This document shows, one piece after another, positions 57,578 to 64,000 of a DNA stretch of 64,000 nucleotides. A program made the position numbers and the translations under genes. The notes under the pieces were generated by a model. That model searched no databases. It was not told the origin of the DNA and saw nothing but the letters and a program-made list of their open reading frames with translations. The stretch spans positions 1 through 64,000 of the forward strand of contig NZ_MCWZ01000268.1 in the NCBI RefSeq assembly GCF_002877365.1. The letters are read 5' to 3'. Position 1 is the first letter of the stretch. Each line of letters opens with the position of its first letter. This DNA is from Vibrio sp. 10N.261.55.A7 (GTDB lineage Bacteria > Pseudomonadota > Gammaproteobacteria > Enterobacterales > Vibrionaceae).

Positions 57578-60220
57578 ATGGGTAAATCACTCGTTATAGT
57601 GGAATCACCAGCCAAGGCAAAAACAATCAATAAATACCTTGGTAAAGATTTCATCGTTAAATCTAGCGTCGGTCATGTCCGAGATCTTCCGACGGCAGGT
57701 CAAAGCACCGGCAAGAAAGCTGCAGCTATTTCTACCAAGGGTATGAGTGTAGAAGAAAAAGCACGCATAAAAAAAGAGAAAGATCGTAAAGCTCTTATCA
57801 AAAAGATGGGCATCAACCCATATAACGATTGGGAAGCGAATTACCAGGTTCTGCCCGGTAAAGAGAAGGTTGTTGCAGAATTACAAAAACTCGCCAAAGA
57901 CGCAGATTATGTTTATCTCGCGACCGATTTGGACCGCGAGGGAGAAGCTATCGCATGGCACCTTCGTGAGATTATCGGTGGCGATGAAGAGCGATACAAG
58001 CGCGTAGTTTTTAATGAAATTACCAAAAATGCCATCCAGCAAGCCTTTGAAAAACCGGGCGAGTTGAACATGGATGGTGTTAATGCTCAGCAAGCACGTC
58101 GATTTATGGATCGCGTAGTGGGCTTCATGGTGTCTCCACTACTTTGGAAAAAAGTTGCACGTGGACTATCTGCTGGCCGCGTTCAGTCTGTTGCGGTTAA
58201 GCTATTGGTTGAGCGTGAGCGCGAAATTAAAGCGTTCATTCCTGAAGAGTTCTGGGACATTCATGCCGATACTCTGACCTCTACTAAGACGAACTTCCGC
58301 TTACAAGTCGCTCAAAAAGATGGCGTGGCCTTCAAGCCAACCAATGAAAAAGATGCGCTTGCAGCAGTTAACACGTTAGAAAAAGCCGCTTATGAAGTGT
58401 GCAAGCGTGAAGATCGACCAACATCAAGTAAGCCATCGGCCCCTTATATCACGTCTACTCTTCAGCAAGCGGCAAGTACTCGCTTAGGCTATGGCGTTAA
58501 AAAGACAATGATGCTTGCTCAAAGGCTCTATGAGGGCGGTTACATCACTTACATGCGTACAGACTCCACGAACTTAAGTTCAGAGGCTGTAGAGTCTGTG
58601 AGAGAGTTTATCAATAGTGAGTATGGCGCAAGCTACTTACCGGAAAGCCCTTTACGCTACGGAAGTAAAGAAGGTGCTCAAGAGGCGCACGAAGCGATCC
58701 GACCTTCTAGTGTTGAAGTTAAAACTGAAGATCTGCAGGGTATGGAACCTGACGCTCAGAAAGTGTACACGCTGATCTGGAATCAATTCGTTGCCTGTCA
58801 AATGACCAAAGCGAAATACGATTCCACAACGGTGAGCGTGAAAGCCGACGAGTATACGCTGAAAGCGAAAGGTCGAATCCTTAAATTTGATGGTTGGACG
58901 CGTGTTCAGCGCCCATTGGGTAAAAATGAAGATCAGATTTTGCCAGCGGTTCAGGTTGGCGATGCATTGACGCTTGAAGCGCTCGATCCGAAACAGCACT
59001 TTACTAAGCCACCGGCTCGATTTACAGAGGCAGCCTTGGTTAAGGAGCTTGAGAAGCGCGGTATTGGCCGCCCATCGACCTACGCTTCAATTATCTCAAC
59101 GATTCAAGATCGTGGATACGTTAAAGTTGACCAGAGACGTTTCTATGCTGAGAAAATGGGAGAGATTGTCACTGATCGTCTAGACAACAGTTTTGATGAT
59201 TTGATGAACTTCGATTTCACCGCTCGAATGGAAGCGAAATTAGACCAAATTGCAGAAGGCAATACGGGTTGGAAAGGAGTGCTAGACAACTTCTTTACTG
59301 ATTTCACCGGGGATTTAGAAACCGCTGATCTCGATGAAACTGAAGGTGGCATGAAGCCAAACAATATCGTTGAAACAGATATTGAGTGTCCAACTTGTTC
59401 TCGTCCTATGGGAATACGTACTGCTTCAACTGGTGTATTCTTGGGCTGTTCTGGTTATGCGCTTCCACCGAAAGAACGTTGTAAAACGACCATAAACCTC
59501 GGTGATGAGGAAGGCATTATCAACGTACTTGAAGAAGACGTTGAAACTGAAGCTCTGCGAGCAAAGAAACGTTGTCCAATTTGTGAAACCGCAATGGATG
59601 CGTACCTGATTGACGAAAAGCGCAAAATGCATGTTTGTGGTAATAACCCTAACTGTGATGGTTATGTCGTTGAGTTTGGTGAATTCAAAGTGAAAGGCTA
59701 CGACGGCCCACTTGTTGAGTGTGATAAATGTGGTTCTGATATGGTGCTTAAAAATGGCCGTTTTGGTAAGTACATGGATTGCACTAGCGAAACATGTAAG
59801 AACACTCGTAAGATTTTGAGAAATGGTGAGGTCGCGCCACCGAAAGAAGATCCAGTCCATTTACCAGAGTTACCGTGTGAAAATTCGGATGCATACTTTG
59901 TCTTGAGAGATGGCGCTTCAGGTCTATTTATGGCGGCGAGTAACTTCCCTAAATCAAGGGAGACACGTGCTCCGTTAGTTGCTGAGTTGGCTCGCTTTAA
60001 GGATCGTTTATCGCCTAAGTTTACTTATCTTGCCGATGCGCCAGTGAAGGACCCTGATGGTCGTGATACGGTGGTGAGATTTAGCCGTAAGTCGAAAGAG
60101 AACTATATCCGCTCAGAAATTGATGGCAAGCCTTCCGGTTGGACAGGTCTTTATATCGATGGAAAATGGGAGATTACGGACAAGCGTAAGAAACCCAAAA
60201 AAGAAGATAAGAAAAAATAA
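57578..60220 (+). CDS. topA: DNA topoisomerase I
   Basis: An 880-residue type IA topoisomerase that relaxes negative supercoils. It has the Toprim domain ([29 protein letters not shown]), the catalytic Tyr at about 325 in [10 protein letters not shown], and a C-terminal region with several Cys4 zinc ribbons ([27 protein letters not shown]) followed by a basic tail. Length compares with 865 in E. coli. Compared with that protein it has an additional lysine-rich insertion near residues 50-75 ([20 protein letters not shown]), which is also common in the family. Confidence 0.97.
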   Translation: MGKSLVIVESPAKAKTINKYLGKDFIVKSSVGHVRDLPTAGQSTGKKAAAISTKGMSVEEKARIKKEKDRKALIKKMGINPYNDWEANYQVLPGKEKVVAELQKLAKDADYVYLATDLDREGEAIAWHLREIIGGDEERYKRVVFNEITKNAIQQAFEKPGELNMDGVNAQQARRFMDRVVGFMVSPLLWKKVARGLSAGRVQSVAVKLLVEREREIKAFIPEEFWDIHADTLTSTKTNFRLQVAQKDGVAFKPTNEKDALAAVNTLEKAAYEVCKREDRPTSSKPSAPYITSTLQQAASTRLGYGVKKTMMLAQRLYEGGYITYMRTDSTNLSSEAVESVREFINSEYGASYLPESPLRYGSKEGAQEAHEAIRPSSVEVKTEDLQGMEPDAQKVYTLIWNQFVACQMTKAKYDSTTVSVKADEYTLKAKGRILKFDGWTRVQRPLGKNEDQILPAVQVGDALTLEALDPKQHFTKPPARFTEAALVKELEKRGIGRPSTYASIISTIQDRGYVKVDQRRFYAEKMGEIVTDRLDNSFDDLMNFDFTARMEAKLDQIAEGNTGWKGVLDNFFTDFTGDLETADLDETEGGMKPNNIVETDIECPTCSRPMGIRTASTGVFLGCSGYALPPKERCKTTINLGDEEGIINVLEEDVETEALRAKKRCPICETAMDAYLIDEKRKMHVCGNNPNCDGYVVEFGEFKVKGYDGPLVECDKCGSDMVLKNGRFGKYMDCTSETCKNTRKILRNGEVAPPKEDPVHLPELPCENSDAYFVLRDGASGLFMAASNFPKSRETRAPLVAELARFKDRLSPKFTYLADAPVKDPDGRDTVVRFSRKSKENYIRSEIDGKPSGWTGLYIDGKWEITDKRKKPKKEDKKK

Positions 60221-60226
60221 ACTAGG

Positions 60227-60256
60227 AAGCAGCTCAATAATGAGCTGCTTTTTTTT
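60227..60256 (+). terminator. Terminator of topA
   Basis: AAGCAGCTCA (60227-60236) and TGAGCTGCTT (60241-60250), followed by a T-run. Confidence 0.92.
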
Positions 60257-60828
60257 GTCTTAAGTATGACCAACCCTGAATAGCTTTGACCAAGATTTTG
60301 CGATTTCACAGAATAAGACAAGCGCCATGCACTCTAAGTGTAACAAATTGTCTATATGGTTATTCGGATAGATAGTAGCGGTATAAGACCGATTTAAATC
60401 GAGTATTCAAAAAAAACTAACATTCTATGCACGATCCTAAAGATGACACATCTGGAGCAACATCGGCTTATCTTATTGAAAACTCATGCGCGTCGTGAAT
60501 TGATGGTGAATAATTATTCTTGGTGATTATCTTAATTAAACGATGGCTATATTTGAATCTGGCGTTGGCCAATTATAAGTTATTGATTTACGTTTAGCCC
60601 AGATAGAGCAAGGGCTCTATGGTTATAGAGGTCTTGTGTTGTAAATGTTATTAACTTGTTTTTTATTCAGCAATATCTGTGAGCTAGGCAAGAATGTATG
60701 TAGGAAAACAGCGTTCAATTAACGTAATTGCATATTTAAAATTGTAATTATTTTAGAAGCAGTTAACGTGTATAAGCTTGCTTTGTATAAAAAATATGAA
60801 TTAAGTTGGCTTTAGTTAAACGGATAAC
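60257..60828. other. Long upstream region of glgC
   Basis: About 570 AT-rich bases with no credible gene. A perfect 7-bp hairpin ATAGAGC-AAGG-GCTCTAT stands at 60603-60620. The length suggests extensive control or a long leader for glycogen synthesis. No riboswitch consensus was recognised. Confidence 0.5.
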
Positions 60829-60863
60829 AACACCGCCCCCCAAATTCTAACAATTGCGGTGTT
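60829..60863 (+). promoter_or_regulatory. Hairpin in the glgC leader
   Basis: AACACCGC (60829-60836) pairs perfectly with GCGGTGTT (60856-60863), followed by an A/T-rich run and the GGAG ribosome binding site at 60888. A run of C lies in the loop. Confidence 0.55.
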
Positions 60864-60896
60864 GACAAAAAAATAAAATAATTAATGGAGAAAAAA

Positions 60897-62114
60897 ATGG
60901 CTGGTGTATTAGGAATGATCCTTGCTGGTGGTGAGGGTTCCCGCCTTAGACCTCTAACGGAATCTCGCAGTAAACCTTCGGTTCCATTTGGAGGCAGTTA
61001 TCGCTTGATCGACTTCGCTTTAAATAATTTTGTAAACGCTGATTTAATGCGTATTTATGTCTTGACGCAATTCAAGTCCCAGTCTCTTTTTCACCATATG
61101 AAAAAAGGGTGGAATATTAGCGGCATTACCGACCGTTTTATCGATCCTATTCCAGCTCAGATGAGAACGGGTAAGCGTTGGTATGAGGGAACGGCAGATG
61201 CGATTTATCAAAATCTAAGATTTATGGAGCTCGCAGAACCCGATCAAGTGTGCATCTTTGGTTCTGACCACATCTATAAAATGGACATTAAGCAGATGCT
61301 TGATTTTCATAAAGAGAAAGAAGCCTCATTGACCGTCTCGGCTTTACGTATGCCATTATCAGAAGCCTCTGAATTTGGTGTTATTGAAGTTGATGCTGAA
61401 GGTCGTATGGTTGGCTTTGAAGAGAAACCTGCAAATCCAAAATCAATTCCGGGTGATCCAGAGCACGCGTTAGTGTCAATGGGCAACTATATCTTTGAAG
61501 CTAAGAATCTTTACTCGGAATTGATAGAAGATGCTGACAAAGAAGGTTCTTCACACGATTTTGGCAAGGATATCATTCCAAACATGTACCCACGCGGTGA
61601 CGTATTTGTTTATGACTTCAGCACTAACAAGATTACTGGCGAAAAAGAAGAAGTGTACTGGCGCGATGTAGGAACGATTGATGCTTACTGGCAGGCACAT
61701 ATGGACCTACTTAAGAAAGATGCGCCTTTTTCTTTATACAATCGCAAGTGGCCTCTTCACACATTCTATCCGGCTTTACCACCCGCTACGTTTACTGACT
61801 CAGTTAACGGCCGCGTGCAGATTATCGACAGCCTTGTATGTAACGGGAGTTATGTTCGTGGTTCGAGAATTGAGAAGTCAGTTCTAGGCTTTAGAAGTAA
61901 CATCGCATCGGCCTGTGATATCAGTGAAAGTATCTTGCTAGGTGACGTTAAGATTGGCGAAGGCTGTGTTTTACGTCGAGTTATAGTTGATAAAGATGCA
62001 GACATTGCACCAGGTACACAGATTGGTGTTAACCTTAAAGAAGATAAAAAACGCTTCCATGTGTCGGAAGATGGTGTAGTGGTTATTGCTAAAGGTGCAA
62101 AAGTTGGCTACTAA
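60897..62114 (+). CDS. glgC: Glucose-1-phosphate adenylyltransferase
   Basis: A 405-residue enzyme that makes ADP-glucose, the first committed step of glycogen synthesis. Motifs: LAGGEGSRLRPLTESRSKPSVPFGGSYRLIDF (nucleotide and allosteric sites), YEGTADAI, FGSDHIYKMD, VGFEEKP and YWRDVGTIDAYW, then the left-handed beta-helix C-domain. ATG at 60897 was preferred to 60885 because GGAG lies six bases before it and the product then starts MAGVLGMILAGG as in Vibrio homologues. It overlaps glgA. Confidence 0.95.
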   Translation: MAGVLGMILAGGEGSRLRPLTESRSKPSVPFGGSYRLIDFALNNFVNADLMRIYVLTQFKSQSLFHHMKKGWNISGITDRFIDPIPAQMRTGKRWYEGTADAIYQNLRFMELAEPDQVCIFGSDHIYKMDIKQMLDFHKEKEASLTVSALRMPLSEASEFGVIEVDAEGRMVGFEEKPANPKSIPGDPEHALVSMGNYIFEAKNLYSELIEDADKEGSSHDFGKDIIPNMYPRGDVFVYDFSTNKITGEKEEVYWRDVGTIDAYWQAHMDLLKKDAPFSLYNRKWPLHTFYPALPPATFTDSVNGRVQIIDSLVCNGSYVRGSRIEKSVLGFRSNIASACDISESILLGDVKIGEGCVLRRVIVDKDADIAPGTQIGVNLKEDKKRFHVSEDGVVVIAKGAKVGY

Positions 62115-63558
62115 GAAACTTTCTATTTTATTTGTAGCATCTGAAGTTGAAGGATTGATCAAAAGTGGTGGCTTAGCGGATGTCGCTAAGGCACTGCCTG
62201 AGGCGCTACAGAACTTAAAGCAAGATGTTAAACTGGCGATCCCTGCTTATAGCCAGATTCCTAATATTGCGGAAGCGAACGTTCTATTGAGCACTAAGCT
62301 CGAAAGTTGGCCTCACACTGAGTATCAAGTTGTTGAAACAGCGGTCGGCGGCGTTCCAGTTTATGCGATACGCTGTGATAAATATTTTGATCGCAAAGAG
62401 ATGTATGCGGAAAATAATCAAGCGTATGCGGACAATGGCGAACGGTTTGCTTTTTTTAGCGCTGCTAGCCTAGATATGCTGCCTAAGTTGGGCTTTAAGC
62501 CTGATATTGTTCATGCTAATGACTGGCATACTGGCCTTGTGCCATATTTTCTGACAGTTCGCCATCAACGTGATGAGTTTTATCATTCGATTCGCAGTGT
62601 TATTTCCATCCACAATGCTGTTTTCAAAGGTGTCTTTAGCTACGACGAACTGCAATCGGTTCCCGAATTTGTAACTCGACATGTGCCTGAAGCTGCGGTG
62701 AGTGAAACTCATATTACGATGCTTAAGGCCGGTGTAATGTGTGCGGACAAAATAAATGCAGTCAGCCCAACTTACGCAGAAGAGCTTAAGACGGAGCTTG
62801 GCAGTCATGGTATGGCCCATGAGTTTTTATCGCGTCAAGATGATCTCGTTGGCATTTTGAATGGTTGTGACTATTCATCGTGGAGCCCAGAAACAGATGA
62901 ATATTTGCCAAAGAAGTACAGAGCGACCAAACAGAGTATGGTTCGTGGTAAAAAAGCGAGTCGGCAAGCACTGCAAGAAGAGTTGGGGCTACCTGTTCAA
63001 GATATTGCCGTGTATGGAATGGTTTGTCGCCTAACCAGTCAAAAAGGTATCCATTACCTAATTCCGATATTAAGTGAGTTTTTGAAGCATGACGTTCAAC
63101 TCGTTATCGTTGGTACGGGTGACCCTGTGTTATCGAGTCAGCTTAAAGACATTGCAGCGCGATACAGCAGTAAGTTTGTGTTTATTGAAGCCTATAACAA
63201 TCGACTGGCTCACTGGGTTGAGGCAGCCTCTGATTTCTTTATTATGCCATCAGAGTTTGAACCATGCGGATTAAACCAAATCTACAGTATGGCTTATGGC
63301 ACGCTTCCTATTGTTCGTGGTGTTGGTGGACTAAAAGACAGTGTTACGGACTACGATGATGACAATGAGCACGGTACGGGCTTTGTGTTCACTGAACCAA
63401 CCGCTAATGCATTGCTAAACACGCTGTTGCGTTCGTTACTGCTCCATGCTCAGAATCTTACTGAGATTCGTCGATTGCAAGTTGAAGCGATGAAGAAGAA
63501 TTTCAGTTGGGATGACGCGGCAAAACACTACTTAGAGATGTATAATAGTGTGCAATAG
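62104..63558 (+). CDS. glgA: Glycogen synthase (ADP-glucose)
   Basis: A 484-residue GT5 glycosyltransferase that extends alpha-1,4-glucan. N-terminal ADP-glucose motif LIKSGGLADVAKALP (about 17-31), HANDWHTGLVPYFL, and the C-terminal MPSEFEPCGLNQIYSMAYGTLPIVRGVGGLKDSV. The start is probably TTG at 62104, inside the glgC end (TTGGCTACTAA), with AAAGGTG upstream. GTG at 62095 or TTG at 62086 are alternatives. The overlap implies translational coupling. Confidence 0.93.
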   Translation: MATKKLSILFVASEVEGLIKSGGLADVAKALPEALQNLKQDVKLAIPAYSQIPNIAEANVLLSTKLESWPHTEYQVVETAVGGVPVYAIRCDKYFDRKEMYAENNQAYADNGERFAFFSAASLDMLPKLGFKPDIVHANDWHTGLVPYFLTVRHQRDEFYHSIRSVISIHNAVFKGVFSYDELQSVPEFVTRHVPEAAVSETHITMLKAGVMCADKINAVSPTYAEELKTELGSHGMAHEFLSRQDDLVGILNGCDYSSWSPETDEYLPKKYRATKQSMVRGKKASRQALQEELGLPVQDIAVYGMVCRLTSQKGIHYLIPILSEFLKHDVQLVIVGTGDPVLSSQLKDIAARYSSKFVFIEAYNNRLAHWVEAASDFFIMPSEFEPCGLNQIYSMAYGTLPIVRGVGGLKDSVTDYDDDNEHGTGFVFTEPTANALLNTLLRSLLLHAQNLTEIRRLQVEAMKKNFSWDDAAKHYLEMYNSVQ

Positions 63559-63610
63559 GTAGTTTTCTTAGATTATGGTAATTGACGATTTGTCGTTCCA
63601 TTTAGCGTTT

Positions 63611-63638
63611 AAAAAGCACCGTAAGGTGCTTTTTTTAT
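63611..63638 (+). terminator. Terminator of glgCA
   Basis: AAAAAGCACC and GGTGCTTTTT around GTAA, continuing into T. Confidence 0.93.
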
Positions 63639-63829
63639 GTGGTCAGATCTGCAAAAGTTTTCTTTAATGTTCTTCTAGTGCTTTCATTTATAATGACTAT
63701 TTAGTGAGATAAAGAACCGTTGGCTATTCATTTCACTTTTCTTTGACAGGCTATGAATAACATTTCTTTATTTATATGGTAGGCTTCTACTTTCAACCCG
63801 TTGGTACAGTACTAAGGTTTTATCTCGTT

Positions 63830-64000
63830 ATGTCTCAGGCTCTACTTTTCCATAAAACATACGAACACCCCACAAGTAATGAGTGGGTGGTCTTTGTGCA
63901 TGGGGCGGGGGGAAGTTCATCGATTTGGTTTAAGCAGATAAAAGCTTACAAAGAGCATTTTAATATATTGCTTCTAGACCTGCGTGGACATGGTAAGTCC
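63830..64000 (+). CDS. Alpha/beta hydrolase, 5' part only
   Basis: 57 codons are present before the window ends. The start MSQALLFHKTYEHPTSNEWVVFVHGAGGSSSIWFKQ holds the oxyanion-hole HGAGG strand-turn, and LLLDLRGHGKS is the second hallmark of alpha/beta hydrolases. The catalytic Ser, Asp and His lie beyond the window. The substrate cannot be told. A possible promoter is TTGACA at 63743-63748. Confidence 0.8.
   Translation, partial: MSQALLFHKTYEHPTSNEWVVFVHGAGGSSSIWFKQIKAYKEHFNILLLDLRGHGKS

Noticed and set aside
60601-60896. Possible c-di-GMP or other riboswitch before glgC
   Set aside because: Hairpins are present, but no conserved aptamer core (such as the GEMM consensus) could be found by eye.

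Overview
The window looks like a chromosome segment of a marine gammaproteobacterium of the genus Vibrio or a close relative. This rests on the products (a long tig-clpP-clpX-lon-hupB-ppiD run, lapA-lapB, ychJ- and yciN-type proteins, glgC-glgA), the AT-leaning base composition, the DctPQM/DctBD set and a HDOD-EAL protein. No rRNA, tRNA, insertion sequence, CRISPR array or prophage was seen. Most of the window is core genome; accessory character is limited mainly to the first 12 kb.

Layout. 0.1-4.0 kb: an RstB/RstA-like two-component operon preceded by a paralogous sensor that has lost its phospho-accepting histidine and ATP-binding boxes. 4.0-5.2 kb: a gene-poor stretch with a decayed minus-strand reading frame and a probable 33-residue membrane peptide gene. 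5.3-11.9 kb: a two-component pair next to a GtsABCD-like sugar ABC importer, an arrangement like gltR-gtrS-gts of Pseudomonas; a similar near-palindrome lies before the regulator and before the binding protein. 12.5-19.3 kb: TRAP dicarboxylate transporter dctPQM behind a clear sigma-54 promoter, a DUF2789 gene, and dctB-dctD reading towards it. 19.9-28.2 kb: protein folding and proteolysis (tig, clpP, clpX, lon, ppiD) with hupB. 28.4-34.1 kb: ComEA-like protein, cmk, rpsA, ihfB, lapA, lapB, pyrF. 34.2-38.3 kb: miaE, an unrecognised membrane coiled-coil gene, cysB and a methyltransferase. 38.4-43.7 kb: an ABC importer of the ABC_sub_bind type, a membrane diguanylate cyclase and dusC. 43.9-48.6 kb: a SEC-C protein, lolA-rarA-serS and ychJ. 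48.7-53.6 kb: a HDOD-EAL protein, lpxH-ppiB divergent from cysS, and tdk. 53.7-55.4 kb: infA, bpt and aat (N-end rule tagging). 55.6-60.2 kb: aroA, yciN, topA. 60.9-64 kb: glgC-glgA and the start of an alpha/beta hydrolase cut by the window edge.

How the genes work together. Three sensor/regulator pairs sit within 20 kb, two of them beside the transporter they probably control (sugar import; C4-dicarboxylate import). Aat and Bpt make N-degrons that ClpAP-type proteases read. LapB controls LpxC turnover while LpxH acts later in lipid A synthesis. GlgC and GlgA carry out the two committed steps of glycogen synthesis.

Most interesting observations: the degenerate sensor kinase translationally overlapping an intact paralogue; the nearby small membrane peptide with a perfect 11-bp-phased direct repeat upstream; the matching near-palindromes of the sugar regulon; a terminator whose U-tract ends four bases before the lpxH start codon; and the duplicated start region of dctQ. 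All functional names are inferred from sequence reading alone; no database search was run.
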